This document shows positions 1 to 10,809 of a stretch of 64,000 nt of DNA, piece after piece. Source of the DNA: Sthenelais limicola (Eukaryota > Annelida > Polychaeta > Phyllodocida > Sigalionidae); contig OW804100.1 of NCBI GenBank assembly GCA_942159475.1, positions 11,158,646 to 11,222,645 on the forward strand. Reading direction: 5' to 3'. The notes beneath the pieces are model-generated. The model did not search any database, had not been told where the DNA came from, and saw only the letters and a program-made list of their open reading frames with translations. Numbering within the stretch: position 1 is the stretch's first letter; each line of letters starts with the position of its first letter. The position numbers and the translations under genes were made by a program.

Positions 1-307
1 GGTGGTCTAAACTTCCGCATGACAATTGACATGGAAACCAGTTATAAATATTGCTCTTCTAGACCCTAGATCGAGCCATAAGGTAAGACAGTTCTGTTAA
101 CAAGTTGAACAATCTAGTTAATATGAGTATTTTCTCTCCAAAATATTATCTAGCTCAACTTGCCATTACAAAAGTTAGGTAGGAACACTCATGCAGCGCA
201 TGTGGCCCATTTATTGTGTTACCGGAGGCGGGCGTAGCCTGTGCCCGAGACCACGGTACTGGGAACGACGCGTACGATAAGTAGGCCTACGTACGGTATC
301 CAGACGT

Positions 308-540
308 TTGGGCCCCGGGATCATTGGGCCCGGGTCATTGGGCCCGGGTCATTGGGCCCCAGCCTTGGACGTTTGGGCTCGAGCTAAAAGACTTTTGGGC
401 CCCGCTGGGCCTTGGACGTTTGGGCCCCGCTGGGCCTTGGACGTTTGGGCCCCGCTGGGCCTTGGACGTTTGGGCCCTGGCCTTTGGACGTTTGGGCCCT
501 GGCCTTTGGACGTTTGGGCCCTGGCCTTTGGACACTAGGG
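308..540. repeat. G/C-rich minisatellite
   Basis: Three short units with GGGCCCGGGTCATT (14 bases) are followed by three units of about 25 bases (GGGCCCCGCTGGGCCTTGG then ACGTTT) and three of 22 bases (GGGCCCTGGCCTTTGG then ACGTTT). The open frames across it on both strands are low-complexity G/P/W repeats produced by the tandem array and are not taken as genes. It is much more GC-rich than its surroundings. Confidence 0.9.
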
Positions 541-1212
541 GGGGGGGGCGGGGGTATGCCCTCCGGAATTTAATAAAAAACTAGCAATGAAATGGTGCCT
601 TATATTAATTTTGGGAGCAATTTGATATCATTTTGTAGAAAGCTGAAAGCATTCACTCACGGGAATTATGCAAAGTGGGCCTGTATCTCTTTAATTTAAT
701 TTGTTGGGGAAGGAAGATGTCAGGTAAGGAAAGTCTTTCAAATTATATTAAGTAGGCCCTATAGGCCTATATATGGAGTAAAAATGATTTTTTTATGCAA
801 GTCACATTTAACGCTAAAATACATGATTTCCACACATTGCATGGTTGATAAGAGTAAAGTAAAAGTACAACTCTGTCCAGCCTCTGTAGAACCTAGACTT
901 CTAGCGACCTCAGTGGCGGCACCTATGTTGCCGTCTCGGTAACTCCCTTGAGATTTGGTGCAGTCGCACCTACCGTTCCCGGTTGGGGCAACATAGGAGA
1001 GAGCTTGCCGGTATATTGCATCTAACTTTTAAAAAACCCATGTGACGAACAATTCCATTCCCCCCATCCACTCCCCCCGACTATTCTCCTAATCCTAATG
1101 TAGGTCCCTTCTCCACACCACCCTAGAATAAGCTATTTCGGCCACTTTCCGCCGCTATGCATGCGTTGGTCCTACTCATATGAGTAGCAAAGTTCAGCCA
1201 TACTGCCATCAG
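541..1212. other. Non-coding flank, no gene seen
   Basis: AT-rich sequence with no convincing exon, RNA gene or clear repeat. A short G run follows the minisatellite at about 540-552. Confidence 0.5.
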
Positions 1213-1300
1213 TCAGTCTCATGGCCCAGTCGGTTAGCTGTCTGCCTTGGGAACAGCAGGTCGCAGGTTCGTTCCTCGGCCTCGGCCGATTTTTTTTTTC
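1213..1300 (+). repeat. tRNA-derived SINE-like sequence
   Basis: An A-box-like motif TGGCCCAGTCGG (about 1222) and a B-box-like motif GGTTCGTTCC (about 1266) sit at tRNA-like spacing and are followed by a T run near 1290. The acceptor and anticodon stems do not pair convincingly, so this looks like the head of a tRNA-derived SINE or a tRNA relic and not a working tRNA gene. A database search of the flanks would settle the family. Confidence 0.5.
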
Positions 1301-1825
1301 ATCCTCTACTTGTTGGGCCGTGTAGAGCTGTCACTCAACACGGCCTGGACGGGACGGAGGCGGGGACGGAGGGGGGGGGGGGGTTTGCACTGGGTGCTGG
1401 GGGACGGGGAAGGCTGGCAATTTGAAAAACAAAATATCCATAATAATGTTTCACTGTGTGCTAAGAAAAACGATCTAAATTACATTCGCAGAGCGCCGAC
1501 TAGCAGCCGCCTACTCTTCTGGACCAATCGCAACTACCCCGCCCTCTGAGAAGAGGCGGATCGCCACGGAACTAAAAATTGAAGCCGTCGCATGTTCTCC
1601 CGGTCCTTTCCCAGTAATACCTATGCTGTATATCTCGACCTGTTATCAAACTTCCACACTACGTACGGCAGTTTAAATGGTTTTAATCGAAAGCTATAAT
1701 CATATAATCATCTTTTGATTGGAGGAATACATACATTTACGGTACACAAACATCAGGATCAGCAATTCTTTTGGTCCTATTCATATTCACCTTTCAAATT
1801 TGACCGCCTTTTGCACACAACCCTT

Positions 1826-1935
1826 ACTCCCGCTGCACACAGTCATAGCCATATTCGTCCCATACGCACGACGCCAGAGGCGGTGGGTGGTATGGGACAC
1901 TAGGTGGGAGGGAGGGGTGGGGAGGAGGGGGGATG
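1826..1935. repeat. Dispersed repeat A, copy 1
   Basis: About 100 bases with the core ACGACGCCAGAGGCGGTGG followed by a G/A-rich tail. A diverged copy in the same orientation lies at 58092-58205. The open frame running through here (1719-2294) shows no recognisable protein. Confidence 0.65.
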
Positions 1936-2454
1936 ATAACAAACATAATCTTAGTAAACTAACCATGCAAAACGTTCTTAAGCTTTTCTATTCTTGTGCG
2001 GGTCACTTTTCTGGAAGCATCGGCGCAAGTGGCAGACCAATTAGGGAATGCGTAATTCTCCCCTTTGACACCAGGCCGCGCCACCGAGAATCGGAGGCTA
2101 CAAATGAGTCTAGAAAAGTCGCCTCGATCACCCAACTTCCTATGTTTTCGCAGTCCCCGGGACAAACCAAGTACGGATTTGTCATCCTTAACATTTTTGA
2201 GAAGCAAAACGTCTGGGTTCTTAGTGTCTATATTGTACTCGTAATGCACATACCCGGATTTCCCAATGCATGTCTACCGTTTTCCAAGGCTTAAACATTA
2301 CTCCTCGCACTCAGCCATACTCATGTAAACGTCGGGTAACTTCAGAGATGGTTTCTCACTCTCTCACCATGGCCTCTCTCACCATGGCCCTACCATATGA
2401 TGTGCAAAACATCGGCGATTGTTTTGCACGTTGACTTAACACTCAAATTAAACG

Positions 2455-2573
2455 ATTTTGGAGGTTGGAGGTTGGTGGGCGGGATGGTGGGCAATGTCAA
2501 TGTACAAAAACAATCTATATTTTTAAAGTAAATAGCCTAAGACTTCCCCTCATTCCCATCAAATTGTGACGAT
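2455..2573. repeat. Dispersed repeat B, copy 1
   Basis: Shares blocks such as GGTGGGCA(A/G)TGTCA, AAATAGCCTAA and ATTCCCATCAAAT with 17316-17432, in the same order and orientation. The shared length is about 115 bases. Confidence 0.65.
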
Positions 2574-4242
2574 AGACCTACTCTGGTGCCACATACCTCT
2601 AGACTTCAAAGAGTACTGGTATAGGTTAGCATTGGGGTTTAGGTTCTTCAGAGGCTGGACAGGGTGTATGAGTACGTATTTGTAAATCTTCTTATATTTG
2701 TAACTTGATTTTTGTGATTTGTGTAGCATGAGAAGATCCCGAGAAAGTCCCGAAAATAAAATAAAATATTTTCAAACAAAATAAAAATAGTTGGGCTTGG
2801 GTGAGGTTTAACAGAAATTCAAAATTTATCTTACAAGTTACAGTAGCCTGTACGATATTTCGTCATTTTTTATACTACTGCAAGCTCACCTAGTGTGGTG
2901 TGCAACAGTTGGCAAGCCACACAAAACAAATTCAATTGAGTCCATGTGAGACCCCCAGCTTATTCAATACATATTCAATTTCCATTTATATATATCTACT
3001 AATATATAGAGGGCACATATGTGCGATTCATGGTGCTTGCACAACTTATGTCCCGCCACCGTTCCTCGCTTTGCCTCGTAGGCTTTACCTCGCACACTTT
3101 GCCTTTGCCTCGCACACTTTTCCCCAGACCAAGCCCATAATGTTCCCACCTTTGGCCCATTTCTGAAAGTCCAGGACATTCTTGTGCTGGGACCCCATCC
3201 CAACCCGCCCCCCCCCCCCCACACACACGCTTTATCACAGGGAGATGCTTCCCCCAGCCTCTTGTCTTGGTATCTAAGAGATAATCTGCCACGTAGGAAT
3301 TTTGGTCGGCTTTTGCCTACAAGGTGGTATAAGCAGTGGCCCCTCTATCTCCTTCATCGACTTCTTATATTTTGCTGCACCAAGTTTCTTACAGAGCATT
3401 GGCTCTCTCATCCCCATGATGGCCTGGGCTCTGGCATCGTCCTCAGTCGCCCTCATACATGAATGGACGAGGAACTGCTCTACACAGGAGAAATTGTTTC
3501 TGAAAGTCCACTAAGTGATGGTCAGACAGAGGGGACTCTTTCCCATAGAACACGTACTGCAGAAGATATAGATTGATGTTGTCCTAAAACTGGGAGTATT
3601 AACCTATATTAATATACCTCAAAATCGATAGATATTCAGATATTATTTAGTGCGGTGATATAATAATAACTAAGGGTAACAGAAACTAAACCGATGGGGA
3701 TTCATGTTCTGTTCCTAGGAGAGCTAAGCGGGCTACGTTATATAGTACTAGCTGGGTCGTCCAGGTGGCCAGCAGGGATCTCACTTCCCCCCCTTTTCCT
3801 AGACCAACACCTCCTCCCCTCCTCAGTTATGATTTGTTATTAATTATAGTTTTCGGAATCACAAGATATCCTTGATATTCTTTAAGATATAATAGATTGA
3901 GTTGTGACAATATATGTGATGTTACATTGCGGGTGGTATGTTGATGAGAAAGTCTGTTGATTCTATCGCCAAGTGGTGTTTTGATGGCTATTATCCCTTA
4001 TGCTTTCGCGGCTTTGCGTATCAGCGTAGCCGTAATGTTGTTGTAACTATGATATATTCCATAATTTAGTTTATGTTGGATCTCTTATGTTCATGCTTCT
4101 GGTATTCAATTAATGAAATGAGTGCACATTTCTTCACGATCCACGTATCGTAATGTACTTCATATACCAATAACTTGGTCAAACAAATCATCCTGGGGAA
4201 CCATTTCATTCACGAAGATCGTACTTTCACCCTAGCTTGCAG
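2574..4242. other. Non-coding flank upstream of FYVE gene
   Basis: No exon with good splice sites is recognisable here. Upstream exons or the promoter of the downstream plus-strand gene could lie in this stretch, but nothing in the sequence identifies them. It has a C run at 3210-3221 and AT-rich sequence from 3600 on. Confidence 0.4.
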
Positions 4243-7200
4243 CCTGGTATGCAGTCTGGTGGATCTGACCAAAGATATTCGAGATGGATCGATCTTTCCA
4301 GTGAGTTCAGGGCGCCTAAACATTCCAGCATGCAGTCGGAATCATTAGACAGAAGAGATTCGGGGTGGATGGATCTGGATGGGCTCCTGCTAGAACACAA
4401 ACAAGGAGTCATTAATGACTATGACGGTGGGTACAATATTGTATTCCGAGCCATATCAACATTTCAAGGGTTAACCATAGCCGAAGATAATCCCTAATGG
4501 GAATCACTAGTTAAAATCAGATATTTTCATTTAAAAAAGCTTCTCTAGACCGCACAACCTCATTTGATTTATATGGTTATTGAAGGCATCAGAAAGGACC
4601 ATTGGCTATCGCTGAGTGCTTCAGCACAATGCATGAATCTAAAATGCAAGAGAAAGTTCTCTATCATTGGAAGACACCATCACTGTCGTAGGTGAGTCAT
4701 TGAAGCAATTTCTAAATTACGTGTCAGGGTTTTCCCACCCTTCTCCCTCTATCCTTTTACTTGAAAATATTTTTACATTGGGAACATGGCTGCCGAGAGT
4801 ATGATCACATGTTCATACCTAATATATAGGTCATATATAATATTAGGTGGAAAACCCCAGATGTATAGGGTTTGTTTTGTAATGAACATATATGGCAGTG
4901 GGGGATGTCAAGTCCTATGTATTTCTGCCTTCTGCAGGGAATTGGTATATTAACTCATAATTATTTTGTTTGTTTAGTAAAAGTAATACTATGAAAAGGA
5001 GAGTCAATGCAGGAAGGGTTAGATGTGTTTACTTGTTTGAGTGAAGTGGAATATAATTTCACCTGTAATTCATTCTATTGGAATTGATATAGATTACTGA
5101 GGCGCAAAGTGATATGTCTTAGTTTATTCGTTTTATTGTGATTAAAACCAAATTATCGATTTTACCTGCCATCGTGACGGTATATTCTCTGAATAGATCT
5201 AATTACCTATTAATGTGAACATTAATGAAATATATGTGAATGTTTAATGAATTCCCTTCATTTGCTCCTTGCTTATTTGGCAGATGTGGAAAGCTGTTTT
5301 GTAGTGCTTGTAGTTCCAATAAACGCCGTCTGAATATACTAGCCCGCCCAGACCCTAGCGGGCGATTATATAAGGTTTGTGGTTGCCATTCATAGCTTCA
5401 TTATCTTTCATTATTTTGGGATGAAGACAGATTGTCACACATTACCCTCGGATTGGTTTGCATTTATCATATTTAAGGGATTAAGGGATAATCCTATACA
5501 TTTTGTCTATTTTGCCTTCGTCAGGGCCCGTTGCACGAGGTTTACTTATATAGGCTCATTACCTCCTATTGTATCGTATTGTAACGTATTGGATTTAGTA
5601 GTAAAATAAGAATAAGTATCTGACGTGCTCAGGAGCACGCCATAAATTATCTCATGCAACACCAGCAACATAAAGATATACTATGTCGTGCAAGAGGACA
5701 CAGGGAAATAAATATTAAGAAGCGTTTATATAACACTCAGTACAACTTTATGCAGCATTAGGTAATGTATAGAGATAGGAAAGGGAAATGGGGTGGTATC
5801 AGAGAGAGGGGGAATATTAAATGAGAGGGGAAAATGTCCATGGTCTTAAAGTAATGAGTCTGTTAAAATCCTCCCCAGGTATGCATTGAATGTTTTGATG
5901 ACCCACAGTCCTTAGGCGCGTGTCGTAATTTGCTTGATGAATTCAATGGATTTCGATGGCACAAGCATCAACATGATTCTAATATGCATGGAGATAGGGT
6001 TGATGGTAAAGTCGACCTGAAACCTAAACTCAAATCCAGGTATGTATAACCACTCTTGTGAGAAATGGCGTACACTGAGCTTTTGTTTTATTATTACTTC
6101 GTATGTGGTATGGACATGTATGGATCCACCTGAACTATACCGATCTAGGCACGATATACCCATAGTAGTACCTGCAGGACCACCCATATACAGCGTAGGT
6201 AGATGCCACTCACAGAACTAACACATTTATAGTTGCCACTTAAGCTTATCACAGTTTGTTATGGAGACGTACTATCAATGCTGTGTGCTACTATGAGTAC
6301 ATGTATATTACTATAGCAGGATGTAACTCCGATCAGCTCGTACTACTATCAGTACTCCTTTCAGGAGCACTTCTGTGAGTACAACTGTGAGTACTGTTAT
6401 GGTACTGCAAGTATCAATGTTAGCACATGGGAAGTTTCCATATTACGTAGTCAATGATCGGTGAAACTCGTGAAGTGAATCCACAAGGAAGTCGAGTACT
6501 TTTTATTACTAGTGTTCATATATTGATTTCTCGTTTATTTATTTTAATAGAAATCTTTGTATGTTTTATAATGTTCAGGGCTCAAGCGCTACAAGCATGT
6601 CTTCGTCTAACTGACGGCTTCTTATTGTCTTATGAAAGATCTGCCCTGACAAAAGCTGCAAGTAACTTAAAAGGGCTTATTCAGAGACCCACTTGGAAAC
6701 GTGCACCAAATTATGTGGTAACTTAATATAGGAATTGTCTCCTGTTTTTATGCCATCTATTTATTACATTGTTATGTCATTTTTTTCATTGTTATCATTT
6801 TGCTATTTTTAATTAATATTATATGATAGGCATCGTTTTCTAAAGAAACCTCTATTTAAAATCTTACTTTCTTGATCGATTTCAGTACGAGAATCTGGTA
6901 CCAAGTTGTCGTCAGTGTTCCTGTGCATTTAAACTGCTGTTACCACGACATTTCTGTTGCGTTTGTGGTGCTGCCATCTGTTCTTACTGTTCCCTGTTTG
7001 ATATGATAGTTTATGTAGACAACTCAGAAGATGCTAAAGCTAAATGGGCTATAATTAAAGTAATCGGGGTGAGCATTAACCGTACTTCATTATTCCGATT
7101 AGTTTCTTGACTTGGTAATTACGGTAGCCTGTCGCAGACATTGGTGAAGTGTACATAAGTTTGTCTTACATCAAGTAAGTTCTCCGGGTAATTACAAATC

Positions 7201-10200
7201 TATTACATGTTTAGTTATATTAGTTAGTTGGCTTTTTTATATATAAGTTTGGTCTTACATCCCAATCGAGATATTGCTCTGAATTTTCGTTATACTCTTA
7301 TTTCAATGTCTATAGTTGTTTTACACTTACTTATTTCAAGAATAATGACTCTGAATTTTCAGTGTCCAGACAAGGAACCAGCTACTTGTGTGTACCTTCG
7401 CCATTGCACCCCTTGTAAAGATGTTCTGTCCGACATTCAATGTCAAGTTATTCGTCAGACATATGAAGGTTTGATGTCGGACGATGCATGGCAGAATATT
7501 GAGAATGTCCATACGAAGCTCCACGCAATCAAAGTATCCATTGAAGAATACCTTCCCAAGGTGAATCTAGATATGATTCCTTGTTCTTCTTATATTAATA
7601 AACTTATCATTAGTTTAGAAACTTGGTATTTGAACGCCATGTGTACTACAAACATACAATATGACATCATTTTCCAGAAATTGCCTTCTTCAGTAATTCC
7701 ATTACATCTTCCATGTATGTCTTTCAGTATCAAGATTCGATCGATTCCTTGACAGAACCATCGGGGAAGACAAGCCAAAGTGAAAAGTCCAGTATTCAAC
7801 AATTAGCCAAAATGCAGGTAATATTCCTTTCATTGAGTGGAATGGAACAATAATTAGCCTTTCTCTGGTAAACACATCCAGTCATGAATATCAAAATAAA
7901 CGTTTGTGGGAACTTTTAAAAAGAATATTGAGATCTGTGCTTAAGCGTCTTAACCGCTCTACATGCAAACACACTACAGTTGGTAAAAGATAACACCATG
8001 TACATTTCTTAATTTCATCCCACAAGTCGACTGTCCTCTCATTTTGTATGTAATCTAGAAGTGGAAATGCATTTCATTTGTTATTTCCAGAAGCAGGTTT
8101 CTCCTTTTTCCTTTTCTTTTTTTGTTTGGTTTATTCAGCCGAATATTACAAAATGTACATCTTGTATGATAGGGCCATATGACGTGTGACATTTCCCTAC
8201 ACTACTCACTTGCTATGTAATGTACATGGTATACATGCGCACTGTGGTTTATCGGCGCCAAGCTGCGCACGCTCTAGTTAAATCTTTCTGATTATTTCTA
8301 CATTCCTAGTTTGTCCACAGGCTGCAGCTTCTGTTTTGTTCCCCGGGTAATTACAAATCTATTACATGTTAGTTACAGTAGTTAGTTTTTCATATATTTG
8401 TAGGGGGACCTTTCTGACTATTTCACGCAATTGGTACTAACTGTTCATGGCGTGAAAAAATTAAAACCAGCGACCCGCTGTCAAGCAACCATTATAAAAA
8501 ATATTACTAAGGTAGGTGACCGTTGAAACTTGCCTTGATATTTGTATTTACCGTTACTTGAAATATTTATGACTTTCAATGAAAGCAAAGGTTAGTTTAG
8601 TTCGACGATTTTTTAATACAATTATATATTTTTTCTAATGGTGATGGGGGTGGGGTGGGGGGTGGGGCGCAATACATCGTTACAGGGATAATAATTAATT
8701 CTCTACTTATCAGTACTCTTGTTAAATCTCCCCCAAATCCCACCAACAACCAAATTTTTAAAAAAAATCCGATTGGCCAAATTTTGTTAAACATTAAAAC
8801 AATTGTTGCATTAAAATGTTTTGTCTAAAGCTGCGATTTCACTGGATCGCTCTTTAGTTCCACCGGATCGGACCGCTCTTTAGTTCCACCGGGCCGCTCT
8901 TTAGGTGCGCCCCTAATATGTAGCATTCTCAGAGATTGCCGATCATGGTTATTGATGTGATATTTGCTATTTGCTACTCATGTTTTTACTCAACTTGTAC
9001 AAACAGGAAAGAGGTAGAGGCTGTGGAGGGAGACTTAAGTTATGTTCCGTGTTACTCACTCCCCTCTTTTGTTCTATTTCTACAGTGTACCTTTGAGTTT
9101 TATCACGAGAATAAATTTGTGTTTACCGACCATCAACGCCATCTTGAAGCCATCACTCCAGTCGATGTTCTTTTGAACATACAGCATATTGTCGATTCTG
9201 ATGTGAGTTACATGTGGTTCTATGAGATAGCACCTTATGCTGTTCTTACCAGCACATTTCTAATGTCATTCTGTGACGAGAAATAAAATGCATTCATACA
9301 AATTTCCTTTTTGGAGGTTAACTCCAAATCAATACAAATCTTGGACAAAATGAACATAACTGAGTTATTTACCATATTAAATTGACTACACCTTATATTA
9401 CCGCGCATAACTTCTTTAGGTCAATGGTCCTTGTAGTCAAACTATATAAAATCTGTGGATTCGCCCCTGAGTTTTGAAAGTTTCATGAGATTTCAAAATT
9501 TTACCTAATGTCAATGAGTATTACATACGAATATTTCATGGATTCATGGCTTTGAGAGAAATGAAATGTTACCTAATGAGTATAACTTGCGCATATTTCA
9601 GGCCATAAATAGTTGTTACCTTTCGGTTAAACAACTCATCTTGGAGATTCTACATCTGATCACCAGGTTGAAACTTCAAGACTCGCTACTTCTAGTGCTT
9701 ACACCCCTTGAGGAGGTAATTACATGCTTATACTATTCCAATATATCACAATAGCAGAGAGAGTCTGGGTCTATCCCTATGAGGTAACCAAATATAGTAT
9801 TCTTTGTAACCGAAAGAGTCATTGTCATTAGATTTGGTCTAAGAAGACTCCACTGATTATGAAATAATCATTTAAATTTTTAGTCTTAAAGTTTCATGAC
9901 TGATTTATCCCGTGGTATTATAAATGCAAAATGCCGTGATTGTGTCCTAGGTGGTACTGGAGGAGCTCAAACGTGTGGTGGTCAGCTCTGGTCAAGACTG
10001 GGACGACCACCAAGAATGTGTGAATCAGCTGTTGAAATTGCAGCTCAAGGTAAGTTACTGACGGAACGTGTGACGATACTTAGTTTCCTTCTCGTATATT
10101 GATATCCACCAGTTGATTCTTATTGGTATCCATCGGTTGGCAGTTTTGGTCAGTGACATTAAGTTAAGAGCATCATCACAAATTCTAGATAATTCAGTTA

Positions 10201-10686
10201 TTGGACTTTGTGACAATGGCCTTATAATAGCTTACGCCCATCGCAAAACACTGCCTTGTGTGTCTGGACAAACGTTTGTCTACGTTCCTCTTGCTAATAA
10301 AATGACATTGAACATATCCAGATGAGGTTTAAAAGTCCCACAATATCTTTTCGAAAATGGTTTCAAATTTTATTAAATATTTCAACCATTGAATTTGACA
10401 ACAAAAGAAGATATGTGTTCTATGGTGATATCACTGTTCTCAGAATACTTTAAAAGGCTGCTAAGTCGATAAGTTCTTTTTTCAGGACCGCAAATTAATC
10501 AAGTTGCCTCAGAACATATCGGACCCCGTACACTTGGATGCAAAACTATTACAAAGATCTACATATCTTTTGACCCAAATCCAACTTCAGCTGCTTTCAA
10601 AGACATCAGATCGCAAGTTCACCAGTGCCAAATCTATGCTGGAGGAAATCCTGGCGTCTCTCTCACAGGGGAAACCTATTTCTTGA
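4243..10686 (+). CDS. Double FYVE-type zinc finger protein, 13 exons
   Basis: Exons: 4243/4249-4426, 4586-4691, 5284-5374, 5879-6039, 6579-6717, 6886-7068, 7363-7560, 7728-7817, 8404-8511, 9086-9202, 9602-9715, 9951-10049, 10486-10686 (TGA). All have AG/GT borders and matching phases; from the eighth exon on every junction is phase 0. From the Met at 4249 the product is about 594 residues. A FYVE finger lies at about residues 64-131 and a second FYVE-like finger at about 228-306. The remaining half (about 307-594) is leucine-rich and probably helical, with no domain I recognise. FYVE domains bind PI3P on endosomes, so an endosomal or trafficking role is inferred. The first exon is the least certain: its frame is open back to a TAA at 4171, so it may be an internal exon with the true start further upstream. 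I do not recognise a named orthologue. Rabenosyn-5 also has a FYVE finger with an insertion, but its overall layout differs. Confidence 0.8.
4586..5908 (+). CDS. FYVE finger 1 (three exons)
   Basis: Built from exons 4586-4691, 5284-5374 and the start of 5879-6039. The zinc ligands follow the FYVE pattern: C80-x12-C93-x2-C96-x4-C101-x2-C104, then C127-x2-C130. The basic motif reads RHHHCRRCG and the final motif is KVC where RVC is usual. The N-terminal WxxD motif reads WLSL, so its Asp is missing. The first Cys pair is C75-x4-C80, two residues wider than the usual CxxC. PI3P binding is plausible from the intact basic patch but is inferred. Confidence 0.85.
6886..7421 (+). CDS. FYVE-like finger 2, degenerate basic patch
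   Basis: Exons 6886-7068 and 7363-7560 encode C233-x2-C236-x12-C249-x2-C252-x4-C257-x2-C260, then C301-x2-C304. This is the same ligand spacing as finger 1, with a longer insertion (40 residues against 22) before the last pair. The signature reads PRHFCCVCG instead of R(R/K)HHCRxCG, so the lipid-binding histidines are largely lost. It probably keeps the zinc fold and may serve as a protein-interaction module; this is inference. Confidence 0.75.
7187..7245. repeat. Intronic duplicated segment, copy 1
   Basis: CCGGGTAATTACAAATCTAT and the following TTACATGT and TTAGTTA blocks recur at 8341-8403. Both copies lie in introns of the FYVE gene; the second abuts the acceptor of the exon at 8404. Confidence 0.75.
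8165..8290. repeat. Dispersed repeat C, copy 1
   Basis: Shares the core GTGTGACATTTCC and the segment ACTACTCACTTGCTATGTA, plus a later TAGTTAAATCT block, with 15016-15095. It lies in an intron of the FYVE gene. Confidence 0.7.
8341..8403. repeat. Intronic duplicated segment, copy 2
   Basis: Second copy of the 7187-7245 segment. Its end supplies the polypyrimidine tract and TAG acceptor used by the exon at 8404. Confidence 0.75.
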
Positions 10687-10740
10687 TGAGCTTTATTTTG
10701 ATAGTACAAAATATTGTTTGTGCATAGTTTTCTTTAATTA

Positions 10741-10746
10741 AATAAA
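10741..10746 (+). terminator. Poly(A) signal of FYVE gene
   Basis: AATAAA 55 bases after the TGA of the last FYVE-gene exon. A second AATAAA occurs at 10803-10808. Confidence 0.65.
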
Positions 10747-10809
10747 TTTGAACGCCCAGTTCAATTCAGGAAAGCAATTATCTTGCTGTACTATTGTTCC
10801 TGAATAAAT

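Noticed and set aside
308..584. Overlapping open frames of 66-86 codons rich in Gly, Pro and Trp
   Set aside because: They are produced by the tandem GC-rich minisatellite on both strands and have no independent coding signal.
1719..2294. 191-codon plus-strand open frame
   Set aside because: Crosses dispersed repeat A, has no recognisable domain, and an opposing open frame of similar quality overlaps it.
9896..10102. Open frame across the exon at 9951-10049 in a different phase (Gly/Thr-rich)
   Set aside because: The true exon is read in the other frame (V-V-L-E-E-L...), with matching splice sites and phase 0 on both sides.
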